Part shown: piece by piece, positions 1-8,098 of the stretch
Layout of the letters: the number at the start of each line of letters is the position of its first letter
Position numbering within the stretch: the stretch's first letter is position 1
Assembly (NCBI RefSeq): GCF_008728855.1
Contig: NZ_CP042906.1
Span: forward strand, 3,470,001-3,534,000
DNA: 64,000 nt
Reading direction: 5' to 3'
Source of the DNA: Hypericibacter terrae
Lineage (GTDB): Bacteria > Pseudomonadota > Alphaproteobacteria > Dongiales > Dongiaceae
Position numbers and translations under genes: made by a program
The notes under the pieces: generated by a model
What the model was told of the DNA's origin: nothing
Databases searched by the model: none
The model's input: only the letters and a program-made list of their open reading frames with translations

Positions 1-2094
1 GCGGGCCTGCTTGGCGCTGAGCGCCTGGAAGACGCGGTCCGACAGCATCGCCATCAGGGCGATCGAGCCGCCGGCGATCACGCCCATGCCGAAATTCGCC
101 GAGGTCATCGAGCCGAACACCATCTGCCCCAGATCGCGCGTGCCGACCAGGGCTGCGATCACCAGCATGGTGATGCCCAGCATGATGGTCTGGTTGAGGC
201 CCAGCATGATCTGCGGCAGCGCGATCGGAAGGCGCACCTGCCAGAGGATCTGGCGCTCGGTGCAGCCGATCATATGCGCCGCCTCGATCACATGGCCGGG
301 CACGCTGCGCAGGCCATGCTCGGTATAGCGGACGGCCGGCACGATCGCATAGGACATGATCGCGAGCAGCGCCGAGAAATCGCCGATCTTGAACAGCATG
401 ATGATCGGGATGAGATAGACAAACTGCGGCATGGTCTGAAGCGTGTCGTTGATCGGCCGCAGCACCGCGGAGACGCGGTCGTTGGAGGCGGCCCAGATGC
501 CGAGCGCCGTCCCGATCATGAAGGAGAGCGCGACGCTGCCGATCATCAGATAGATGCTCCACATCGCCGGCAGCCAGGCGCCGCCGAGCAACATGAAGCC
601 CATCGAGAAGAAGGCGAAGACGCCGAGCCGCCAGCCGCCGGCACCCACGGAGAGCGCGATGACGACCGCCATGAAGGCCGGCCAGGGCGTGCCGCTGGTG
701 CCGTAGTAATAGAGGCCGCCCATGATCACGACCGGCACCAGCCCGCGCCAGCCCCATTGCCGCCAGGCAAGCGCGCCGATCGCCGCCAGGATCGCGACAA
801 AGACCGCGGCCACGGTCGGGGACATGTCGAAGCCCCAATAGTTCGCCCGGACCGAATTCACCAGTCCGATGCGCAGCGGCAGCATGTAGAAGAACAGCGC
901 GGCGTTCTTGATGGCGTCGAGCGCGCCGCCGAGATTGACCACGATCCAGTCGACCATCTCGTTGAGCGGCTTGGCCGGGCGGATGACCCAGCCCTCGGGC
1001 CAGTCGTTGAAGGCCGGGATGACGAGCTGCAGCAGCAGGCTCGCGACCAGGGCGGCCAGCGCGAAGGTGATATAGGGATGGCGGCGCCAGATCGGCCCCT
1101 CAACGGGCAATTTGGTCTCGCCGGCACGCCGGCTGAAGCCATGGCCGATGCGGTCGAGCATCATCGCCAGCAGCGCGATGACGATGCCGGCCAGCAGGCT
1201 CTGCCCGAATTCCGCCTTGCGCAGGGTCGAGATCACTTCCCAGCCGATATCGGCGAAGCCGCCGATGGTGGCCGCGATGATGACCATGCTCAAAGCCGCC
1301 ATGATGCATTGATTGAGGCCCAGCATGATGCCCGGCATGGCGGCCGGCACCTGCACCCACCAGGTGAGCTGGCGGTTGCTGCAGCCGGCCATCTGCCCCG
1401 CCTCGGTGATGTTGGGCGCCACATTGGCGACGCTGATCATCACGTTTCGCACCATCGGCGGAACGGCGAAGATGACGCTCGCCACCAGACCCACCACCGG
1501 CCCATAGCCGAGGAACAGGATGAGCGGGGTCAGGTAGGAGAAGGTCGGGACAGTCTGCATCACGTCGAGAACCGGCTCGAGCACGCGCCGCACCCGCGCC
1601 GAATGGGCGCCCCAGAGGCCGAGGAAGAGGCCGGCCACGGCCGAAAGCGGCACGGCGATGCCGACCAGCGCCAGCGTCACCATGCTCTCGTCCCAATAGC
1701 CGGTGACCACCATGTAGAGCAACGACAGGGCCGTGAACCAGGCGAGCCGACGCCCGCCGGCGGCATGCGCCATGGCGGTCGCGCTGAGCACGACCGCGGG
1801 CCAGGGCAGCCAATGGAGCAGGCCGCGCAGCCACAGCATCGGGAACTCGAGCAGCCAGGAAAGGGCGCGAAAGATGAACTTGAACCAGTCGACGACGGCG
1901 CGCATGCCGTCATTCAGCACGGTGTCGATCGGCGGCACCCACTCCTTAGGATAGGCCACCAGCCAGGGGAACTGGCTGCGGAGCAGGAAGCAGACGAGAC
2001 AGAAGACGAAGACGCCCGCCCAGACCAGCGCCCACCCGTCGATGCGCTTCGCCGCCGCGGCAGGCAGGCCGCCGGTGCCAGCGACAGCCGTCAT
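1..2094 (-). CDS. proW: Betaine/proline-type ABC transporter permease, fused double permease (partial)
   Basis: Inner-membrane permease of an osmoprotectant importer. The frame opens at the ATG at 2094 and stays open to the window edge, giving at least 698 codons; the C-terminus lies outside. Two complete permease halves follow one another. Each has an EAA-type loop facing the ATPase: EAGQMAGCSNRQLTWWVQVP in the first half and EAAHMIGCTERQILWQVRLP in the second. E. coli ProW has one such domain in about 354 residues, so this is a tandem fusion. The start overlaps the stop of the upstream ATPase gene by four bases (ATGA), which indicates translational coupling. Whether the substrate is choline, betaine or proline cannot be decided from the sequence. 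Confidence 0.88.
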   Translation of the reverse strand, partial: MTAVAGTGGLPAAAAKRIDGWALVWAGVFVFCLVCFLLRSQFPWLVAYPKEWVPPIDTVLNDGMRAVVDWFKFIFRALSWLLEFPMLWLRGLLHWLPWPAVVLSATAMAHAAGGRRLAWFTALSLLYMVVTGYWDESMVTLALVGIAVPLSAVAGLFLGLWGAHSARVRRVLEPVLDVMQTVPTFSYLTPLILFLGYGPVVGLVASVIFAVPPMVRNVMISVANVAPNITEAGQMAGCSNRQLTWWVQVPAAMPGIMLGLNQCIMAALSMVIIAATIGGFADIGWEVISTLRKAEFGQSLLAGIVIALLAMMLDRIGHGFSRRAGETKLPVEGPIWRRHPYITFALAALVASLLLQLVIPAFNDWPEGWVIRPAKPLNEMVDWIVVNLGGALDAIKNAALFFYMLPLRIGLVNSVRANYWGFDMSPTVAAVFVAILAAIGALAWRQWGWRGLVPVVIMGGLYYYGTSGTPWPAFMAVVIALSVGAGGWRLGVFAFFSMGFMLLGGAWLPAMWSIYLMIGSVALSFMIGTALGIWAASNDRVSAVLRPINDTLQTMPQFVYLIPIIMLFKIGDFSALLAIMSYAIVPAVRYTEHGLRSVPGHVIEAAHMIGCTERQILWQVRLPIALPQIMLGLNQTIMLGITMLVIAALVGTRDLGQMVFGSMTSANFGMGVIAGGSIALMAMLSDRVFQALSAKQAR

Positions 2095-3137
2095 CGCGGG
2101 GCCGCCCCCTCCGCCAGGGCCGCGAGCACGCCCTGGGCCGTGATATGGCCGCAGACGGCGCCGCTCTCGTCGGTGCAGGCCAGGGCCTCGACCGAGCTTT
2201 CGAAGCGCGGGATCACCATCTCCAGCGAAAGATGCATCGGCACGCTGCCGCCGATCACGATCTTCGATTCCATCGGCAGCATGACATCGCGCGCAGTGAT
2301 GACCTTGACCCGCGGCACATCGCGGGTGAACTCGGCGACATAGGCGTCGGCCGGATGCGTCACCACCTCCGACGGTGTGCCGATCTGCACCACCGCGCCA
2401 TCCTTCATGATGGCGATCCGGTCACCCAGACGCAGGGCTTCGAGGAAGTCGTGGGTGATGAAGACGATGGTCTTGTGCAGCAGCTTCTGCAGCCGCAGGA
2501 ACTCGTCCTGCATCTGGCGCCGGATCAGAGGATCGAGCGCCGAGAAGGGCTCGTCGAGGAACCAGAGCTCCGGCTCGACCGCGAGGCTGCGGGCGATCCC
2601 GACGCGCTGCTGCTGGCCGCCGGAGAGCTGACTGGGATAGCTGCGCTCGCGGCCCTTGAGGCCCACCAGCTCCAGCATTTCGCCCGCGCGCTGCAGCCGG
2701 GCCTGGGGCGTCATGCCCTGGACCTTCAGCGGAAAGGCGACATTGTCGATCACGCTCAGATGCGGCATGAGCCCGAAATTCTGGAACACCATACCCATCT
2801 TGTGGCGCCGGATATCGGTCAGCTGCTCGCGCGAGGCCTTGAGCAGGTCGGCGCCGTTGAAGACCACTTCGCCCGCGGTCGGCTCCACCAGCCGCGAGAG
2901 GCAGCGCACGATGGTCGATTTGCCGGAGCCCGAGAGCCCCATGATGATGAAGATCTCGCCCTGATGGACATCGAAGGAGGCGTCGCCGACGGCGACCACA
3001 TGGCCGCTCTCGCGGATCTTGCGGGCCTGGGCCGCAGCGTCGGCGACCTTCCCGTCACGGCCGGGAAAGAAACCATCCGCATTCGCGCCATAGACCTTCC
3101 ACAGGTTACGGCAGGAAAGTTTCACCTCACGCGCCAT
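2091..3137 (-). CDS. proV: Betaine/proline-type ABC transporter ATP-binding protein
   Basis: ATPase of the same importer, about 348 residues. It shows Walker A (GLSGSGKST), the signature LSGGQQQRVGIARSL, Walker B ending LWFLDEPFSALDP and the switch histidine in ITHD. About 70-80 C-terminal residues follow the nucleotide-binding domain and look like a degenerate CBS region, as in ProV/OpuAA proteins that sense ionic strength. A GTG at 3143 is an alternative start. The ATG at 3137 is preferred because a GGAAG lies nine bases upstream of it. It is transcribed after proX and overlaps the permease gene. Confidence 0.9.
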   Translation of the reverse strand: MAREVKLSCRNLWKVYGANADGFFPGRDGKVADAAAQARKIRESGHVVAVGDASFDVHQGEIFIIMGLSGSGKSTIVRCLSRLVEPTAGEVVFNGADLLKASREQLTDIRRHKMGMVFQNFGLMPHLSVIDNVAFPLKVQGMTPQARLQRAGEMLELVGLKGRERSYPSQLSGGQQQRVGIARSLAVEPELWFLDEPFSALDPLIRRQMQDEFLRLQKLLHKTIVFITHDFLEALRLGDRIAIMKDGAVVQIGTPSEVVTHPADAYVAEFTRDVPRVKVITARDVMLPMESKIVIGGSVPMHLSLEMVIPRFESSVEALACTDESGAVCGHITAQGVLAALAEGAAPR

Positions 3138-3158
3138 GCTCACGGGCTTCCGGCTCTA

Positions 3159-3197
3159 AGGAAAAACAAGAGGCCGGACCCTCGGGGTCCGGCCTCT
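3159..3197 (-). terminator. Strong hairpin with T tract between proX and proV
   Basis: A perfect 13-bp stem (3169-3181 pairs with 3185-3197) closes on a three-base loop. Read on the minus strand it is followed by GTTTTTCC. It lies after the proX stop and before proV, so it could lower expression of the ATPase and permease relative to the binding protein. Confidence 0.85.
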
Positions 3198-3213
3198 CCG
3201 GCGTCCGTCGCGA

Positions 3214-4191
3214 TCAGCTGCCGGCCATCGCCGCATCCATCTGCGGCTTCCACTTGGCTTCGTTCTGATCGACCCATGCCTTGACCACCGTCTCGAGATC
3301 CTGGCCCTCCGCGTCGATTTTGTGGATCAGCGGGATCTGGTCGTCGGCCGAGAAGGTGAAGGACTTGAGGAATTTATAGGCCGCGGGCCATTTGTCCTTC
3401 ATGCCCGACCAAGCCACCTTGAAGGTGATCGGAATGTCGACAAAGCAGTCGCCGGTCACGTCCGGGTTGGGACCCGCCTTGGGATCGTTCATGCAGGCGT
3501 CGCTGTAGGGCGGCAGATCGACCTTGTGCAGATCCATCTCGGCGAAGATCCAGTGCGGGGTCCAGAACATCACGACGATCGGCTCTTTCTTCGCGTAGGC
3601 CGCCTTCAACTCCGCCACCATCGCGCCCTCGCTGCCACCCGGCACCGACTGGTAGGGCAGCTTCAACGCCTTGATGATGTCGACGTTGCGGGCACCCCAA
3701 TCGAGCGGATAGTCGAGCAACCGGCCTTCGGGGAAGGTCTCGGGCGTCGAGAACAGCTCGGCGCATTTCGCGAAAGCATGCCAATCCGGCAGGCCGGGGC
3801 ATTTCTCCTCGACATAGGTCGGGTAATACCAGCCCTCGCCGGCCACCAGGCCGAGCTTGCCGAGATCCTCGACCTTGCCGGTTGCGCTGGCGGCCTTGTA
3901 GGCATCGCCGACATTGTTCGACCAGATTTCGAGGCTGGCGGTGACGGTGCCGTCCTGAATGGCTTCGAACTGCGGCAGATAGCCGGCGACCGTGTATTCG
4001 ACGTTGTAGCCCATCCGCTTCAGCACTTCGCCAGCCACGTAGGTCGTGATGTGCTGCCCGGTCCATTCATTGATGGCGAGCTTGATGGTGTCCTTGCTCT
4101 CAGGGACAGCGGCGTGCGCCGGAGCGCCCGCCATCAGGCCGGCCATGAGCGCGGCCGCGCCCAGAATCCGGGTCGTAAACCTGCGATACAT
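3214..4191 (-). CDS. proX: Periplasmic betaine/choline-binding protein of the ABC importer
   Basis: Substrate-binding protein of 325 residues of the ProX/OpuAC type. The ATG at 4191 is chosen over upstream in-frame starts because GGGAGG lies about ten bases before it and it begins directly with a signal peptide (MYRRFTTRILGAAALMAGL, cleaved near AHA-AVP). The mature part has family-typical segments such as KLAINEWTGQH near its start and the tryptophan-rich VMFWTPHWIFAEMDL. It is the first gene of proX-proV-proW and is separated from proV by a terminator-like hairpin. The exact ligand (glycine betaine, choline or proline betaine) is not determinable. Confidence 0.88.
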   Translation of the reverse strand: MYRRFTTRILGAAALMAGLMAGAPAHAAVPESKDTIKLAINEWTGQHITTYVAGEVLKRMGYNVEYTVAGYLPQFEAIQDGTVTASLEIWSNNVGDAYKAASATGKVEDLGKLGLVAGEGWYYPTYVEEKCPGLPDWHAFAKCAELFSTPETFPEGRLLDYPLDWGARNVDIIKALKLPYQSVPGGSEGAMVAELKAAYAKKEPIVVMFWTPHWIFAEMDLHKVDLPPYSDACMNDPKAGPNPDVTGDCFVDIPITFKVAWSGMKDKWPAAYKFLKSFTFSADDQIPLIHKIDAEGQDLETVVKAWVDQNEAKWKPQMDAAMAGS

Positions 4192-4501
4192 CTTCGGTAT
4201 GCCTCCCAGCGTCTTGCCGTGATTGTGTTGGTTTTTGGTGCTTGCGGGCGCCACCGTCGAGGGTAACGCCACCGGCCGGAACTCGGCGGAACCAGCCTCG
4301 GGACTCTATACGCGGAGCCAGACCGCCCGCAAGCAAGCCCATGGCAAATCAATGGCTTTTTTCATGTCCAGCGGCCATCGACGGGGATCGCCCGCGATCT
4401 TGACCCTTCGGCCAGCATCGATGGCTCCGGCCCCGTCTGTCCGCACTTTCAGCCCGGCCGGGAGGGTCGATTCAACGCCCAATCCACCGGTGCAAGCAAC
4501 C
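4192..4501. promoter_or_regulatory. Upstream region of proX; weak promoter candidate
   Basis: This 310-base gap separates proX from the converging end of the DMT transporter gene and must hold the proX promoter. On the minus strand, TATAGA (4305-4310) and TTGCGG (4327-4332) are 16 bases apart and form a weak sigma-70-like pair. The proX ribosome-binding site GGGAGG is at about 4202-4207. No other gene or clear operator was seen. Confidence 0.3.
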
Positions 4502-5419
4502 TCACGCCGAGGCTGTTTGAATGACTTTTCCGTCAGGCCCCGGCATCAGGGTGTCGATCAGTCCCGCACCGATGATCAGCGTGCCGCCCACCATTTCGCG
4601 CCAGCCGAAAGGTTCATCGGTGAGGAATGCCGCGGTGGCGGCGCCCACCAGCGCCTCGCCCATCAGAAGAATGCCGACCCGGCCGGGATCGAGCCGCTTC
4701 GTGCCCCACATCAGGAGAAGCTGTGTCGGCACCCAGAGCAGCGGACCCAGCAGAATCAACCAGGGCAGGAATCGCGCGAAATCGTCGAGACGCGGCAGGT
4801 TCTCGAACAGCGTCTCCGGCATGACGGCGAGCGGCACCAGGACCGAGGCGAGCAGCCCGACCACGAAGAATGACAACGATGACTCGTATGGCGCGATGTC
4901 GCCGCGCTTGCGGATCACCACCAGCGAGAAGGCCCAGAGGATGCCGGACGCCAGCGCCATCCAATCGCCCAGCCGGCTCGGGATCGGCAGCCAACCTTTG
5001 GCACCGAGCACGATCGCGAGCCCGCCGAAGCCCAGCAGGATGGTGACGATCCGGACCGGCGTGATGGGCTGGCCCAGGAACAGGCGCGCCAGCAGCGTGC
5101 TCCAGATCGGCGTCAGATAGAACAGCAGCATGGCGTGGATGACGTCGGTCGTGAGGATGGCATTGTTGTAGAGGACGAAGGCGGCGCCTCCGAACAGCCC
5201 CATCAGGAACAGGGGACCGATGGCCTTCCAGCGGCGCCAGCGCCGGAGCGCCAGCGGCAGCATGACGAGGGTCGCGGCCACCTCCCCGCCGATGGTGGCC
5301 CAGGGGCCGACGAGGCCTGTGCTTTCCAGATGGCGCAACGGAATCCAGAGCGCCCCCCAGACGCAGCCGGCGACGGTCACGGCCAGCGCGGCCAGAAGCG
5401 ATTCGCGCGTCGGTCCCAT
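4502..5419 (-). CDS. DMT superfamily (EamA) transporter
   Basis: Inner-membrane protein of about 305 residues with roughly ten hydrophobic segments and the two-fold EamA organisation: GCVWGALWIPLRHL near the N-terminus and an FGWREMVGGTLIIGAGL segment near the end. Members export or import small metabolites such as amino acids. The ATG at 5419 begins directly at the first membrane segment. An ATG at 5479 would add twenty charged residues and lies inside a palindrome shared with the start of the divergent gene. The substrate is unknown. Confidence 0.8.
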   Translation of the reverse strand: MGPTRESLLAALAVTVAGCVWGALWIPLRHLESTGLVGPWATIGGEVAATLVMLPLALRRWRRWKAIGPLFLMGLFGGAAFVLYNNAILTTDVIHAMLLFYLTPIWSTLLARLFLGQPITPVRIVTILLGFGGLAIVLGAKGWLPIPSRLGDWMALASGILWAFSLVVIRKRGDIAPYESSLSFFVVGLLASVLVPLAVMPETLFENLPRLDDFARFLPWLILLGPLLWVPTQLLLMWGTKRLDPGRVGILLMGEALVGAATAAFLTDEPFGWREMVGGTLIIGAGLIDTLMPGPDGKVIQTASA

Positions 5420-5473
5420 CCGGCTCACGCCCGCGGCCCGAGAGTTGACCCGGCGCGATCCCGACCGGCTAGA

Positions 5474-5487
5474 CTGCATCGATGCAG
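5474..5487. repeat. 14-bp perfect palindrome at divergent gene starts
   Basis: CTGCATCGATGCAG is fully self-complementary and contains outward-facing ATG triplets for both flanking genes. It may be an operator or a coincidence of the overlapping start codons. Confidence 0.4.
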
Positions 5488-6345
5488 CCGATCAATCCCC
5501 GATCCTTCTATCCCGAAGGGCCGCTCTGGCATCAGGGCCGGCTCTATTACGTCGAATATTCCGAAGATCGCGTCATGTGCTGGGACGGCGCGCAGAACCG
5601 TCCGGTCTGGCATCGAGCCGGCAGCGGCCCCTGCTCGCTCATTCCCGCGGCCGAGGGCGGCCTCTGGGTCGCCTGTTTCAGCGGCGACCGGCTTGAGCGC
5701 ATCAGCCTCGACGGGCAGTGCCTCGAGCGCGTCGAGCCGGGTCCCGGGGACCAGGGCTTCGGGGGCCCGAACGACTTCACGAGCGATGGCGAAGGCGGGT
5801 TCTATTTCACCGGATCGGGCGCCTTCGACGTGACGGCACCCAGGACGGGCCGCGTGTTCCATCGCGCGCGCGACGGCCGCCTGCGCTGCGTGGCAAGCGA
5901 CATCCAGTTTGCCAACGGCCTGGCGCTCTCGCCCGATGGCCGCCGCCTCTTTGTCAGCGCCCATCTCGCGAAGGAGCTGCTGGTCTTCGAGCGCTGGCCG
6001 GACAGCAGCCTGGGGCCCGCGCGACGCTTTCTGTCGCTGCCAGACCTGCTGCCCGAACCGGCCTTCGCCAATGGCTATACCGGCGGTGACGGCATGAAGA
6101 TCGATCGTTCGGGCCGGTTCTATATCTGCCAGTTCGGCGCCGCGCGCATTCTCGTCTGCGCTCCGGACGGCGCGTTCATCCGGGCGATCGAGATTCCGGA
6201 TCGCGACGTGACCAATGTGGGCTTCGGGCCCGACGAGAGCAGCCTGTTCGTCACCGCCGTCACCGATTCCTGGACGGCGCCCTATCCCGGCCTCGTTTAC
6301 CGGCTCGACAATCCGATGGTCCTGCCCCCGCATGGGCGGCAGTGA
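5482..6345 (+). CDS. SMP-30/gluconolactonase/LRE family protein
   Basis: A 287-residue six-bladed beta-propeller of the SMP-30 (regucalcin) family, which includes metal-dependent lactonases. Family landmarks in order are EGPLWHQGRLYYVEY with the first metal-ligand glutamate, PNDFTSDGEGGFYFT, the asparagine in FANGLALSPDGRRLFVS, and DGMKIDRSGRFYICQF with the catalytic-type aspartate. It has no signal peptide, so it is probably cytosolic and acts on sugar lactones. It is transcribed divergently from the DMT gene. The lactone substrate is not known. Confidence 0.82.
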   Translation: MQPINPRSFYPEGPLWHQGRLYYVEYSEDRVMCWDGAQNRPVWHRAGSGPCSLIPAAEGGLWVACFSGDRLERISLDGQCLERVEPGPGDQGFGGPNDFTSDGEGGFYFTGSGAFDVTAPRTGRVFHRARDGRLRCVASDIQFANGLALSPDGRRLFVSAHLAKELLVFERWPDSSLGPARRFLSLPDLLPEPAFANGYTGGDGMKIDRSGRFYICQFGAARILVCAPDGAFIRAIEIPDRDVTNVGFGPDESSLFVTAVTDSWTAPYPGLVYRLDNPMVLPPHGRQ

Positions 6346-6424
6346 ACCGATTTTCGGCGCCCTTGTCCAATCGCCATCCTGGTGCCTGAAGGCACCGGCC
6401 GAAGGTTTCCGAGCCGGTCTCGCT

Positions 6425-7579
6425 ATGGACCCTCGCCGGACTATCGCCGACAATCGCGGGCACGAGCGCCCGATGGCCAGAACCCGTGCCAGGACCCGAC
6501 GCAAGATCGCCGCGCCCCGCCCTCCCCAGGGCCATGCGCGAAAGCCCGCGCAGCGCGCGGGCGCGGTGTCGATCGGAGGATGGGACCCGGCCGCCCTGGG
6601 CGGCGTCGCCTCCAGCATCGCCACCGCGGATTTCTATCCGACATTGATGCGGACCGTGGCGGCGACGCTGGGCGCCGATCTCGCCATGGTCATGCGCTAC
6701 TCGCGGCACAGCGCGCCCGACTATGTGGTGCAGGACGATCTGGAGCCCGAGCATATCGAGCTTTATCGCGGCGGCCTCTATCGCGTGGATCCCGTCTATC
6801 GCCTTTGCCGGAGCGGCGAGCCGCGCGGCGTCTATACGCTCGCCGACGTGACCACGCCGGAAGAGCGTTCCGGTGACTACTTCAACGTCTTCCTCGCCCT
6901 GACCGGCATGGCGGACGATCTGGTGGTGCTGTTTCCGGGGCCGGCGGGCACCAGCATCGGCCTCGCCTATGAGCGCAAGACGGTGTTCCGCCGCCGCGAG
7001 GTCACGAGGCTGCGGCAGATCTACCCCCTGCTCGAAGGCCTCCAGACCGCTCATGAGCGCCTGATGCTGGCGAAGCTCGCCAGTCTCGAACGCTCGCCCG
7101 ACAAGCCGATCCGGATCGTCGATCACCGGGGCCAGGGCATCTTCGAAAGCAAGAGCTGGCAGCGCGCCTTGATCGATAATCCCGGCGCCCTCGCGAAGCT
7201 GAACGCCCTGGACGGCGAGGCCCCCGTCAGCCTCGAGCTCGCCCCGGGGCTGGTGCTTCACGCGGAACCGCTGGACGCAGGTTTTGCACTCGCACCCAAC
7301 GGCCGCCTGCTGCTGCTCGAAACAGCGAATGACGGCCTGCCGCCGCTCGACTACGGCCAGGCGACGGTGCGCTTCCTCGAGGACCGGCTGACGCCGCGCG
7401 AGCGCGATATCGTGGGGTTGATGCTGCTGGGCTTTCCGACACTCAAGGTCGCCGAACGGCTGGGCCTCAGCCTGAACACGATCAAGAATCACAAGAAACG
7501 CCTCTATCACAAGCTCGACATCACGACCGAGCGCGAACTGTTCCTGAACTTCGTATCCTATCTTTTCGGGCAGCGCTGA
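6425..7579 (+). CDS. LuxR-type helix-turn-helix transcriptional regulator
   Basis: About 384 residues. The C-terminal 65 residues form a LuxR/FixJ-type DNA-binding domain (LTPRERDIVGLMLLGFPTLK, then a recognition helix containing LSLNTIKNHKKRLYHKL). The long N-terminal part is not a receiver and not a clear acyl-homoserine-lactone domain; it resembles the uncharacterised sensory half of many alphaproteobacterial LuxR solos. ATG codons at 6425 and 6473 are both possible starts, with a basic stretch between them. It lies about 95 bases before an NTF2-like gene and the NTF2-GcvT fusion on the same strand and may control them. Confidence 0.78.
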   Translation: MDPRRTIADNRGHERPMARTRARTRRKIAAPRPPQGHARKPAQRAGAVSIGGWDPAALGGVASSIATADFYPTLMRTVAATLGADLAMVMRYSRHSAPDYVVQDDLEPEHIELYRGGLYRVDPVYRLCRSGEPRGVYTLADVTTPEERSGDYFNVFLALTGMADDLVVLFPGPAGTSIGLAYERKTVFRRREVTRLRQIYPLLEGLQTAHERLMLAKLASLERSPDKPIRIVDHRGQGIFESKSWQRALIDNPGALAKLNALDGEAPVSLELAPGLVLHAEPLDAGFALAPNGRLLLLETANDGLPPLDYGQATVRFLEDRLTPRERDIVGLMLLGFPTLKVAERLGLSLNTIKNHKKRLYHKLDITTERELFLNFVSYLFGQR

Positions 7580-7673
7580 CGCCCCCGCCGCTTCGCTTGG
7601 CCCGTTCGGGTCCATTGGCCTGGACGCGTGGATCGGCGAGCCTGGAACCGCCGCCGTTGGGGAGAACGATCGA

Positions 7674-8072
7674 ATGACCGTCGCACCATCGCTTCAAGCC
7701 TATATCGATGCCTTCGCCGCCAAGGACGCGGAGATGGCGTCGGCACTCTTCGCCGATGGTGCCGTCTATGAGATGCCGCTGCTGGGGCAAAGGCTGTTCG
7801 GACGGCGCGAGATCAGGGCCGGCCTGGCGCACATCTTCGCGCTCGCCGAGCGTTGCGCCTTCGAAATCGAGACCGCGCAGTCCGGACCGGGTGCCACCAT
7901 CGCCGAAGGCCGCCTCAAGGCCAAGCTCCACCGCGATCGCGACCCGGTCGAGATGCCGGCGGCGCTGGTCATGCAAGCCCGCGACGGCGCCATCACGCGG
8001 CTCTCCGTCTATCTCGACGCGCGGCCCTACCGACTCTGGAGCGACGGGCCGATCTTCGCCCCGACGCGCTGA
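7674..8072 (+). CDS. SnoaL/NTF2-like small protein
   Basis: A 132-residue alpha+beta-barrel protein of the NTF2/SnoaL superfamily. The signature is an N-terminal AYIDAFAAKDAEMASALFAD segment followed by VYEMPLLGQRLFGRREIRA. Its layout matches the N-terminal domain of the next gene, which suggests a local duplication. Such proteins can be isomerases, hydrolases or binding subunits, so no reaction can be assigned. The gene ends 26 bases before the fusion gene, so both are probably cotranscribed. Confidence 0.75.
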   Translation: MTVAPSLQAYIDAFAAKDAEMASALFADGAVYEMPLLGQRLFGRREIRAGLAHIFALAERCAFEIETAQSGPGATIAEGRLKAKLHRDRDPVEMPAALVMQARDGAITRLSVYLDARPYRLWSDGPIFAPTR

Positions 8073-8098
8073 CCTCTTCGTTCGACAGGAGTCATCCC

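Noticed and set aside
274-2343. A 689-codon plus-strand frame rich in Arg, His, Asp and Gln
   Set aside because: It is antisense to the double permease and ATPase genes, which have clear domain signatures.
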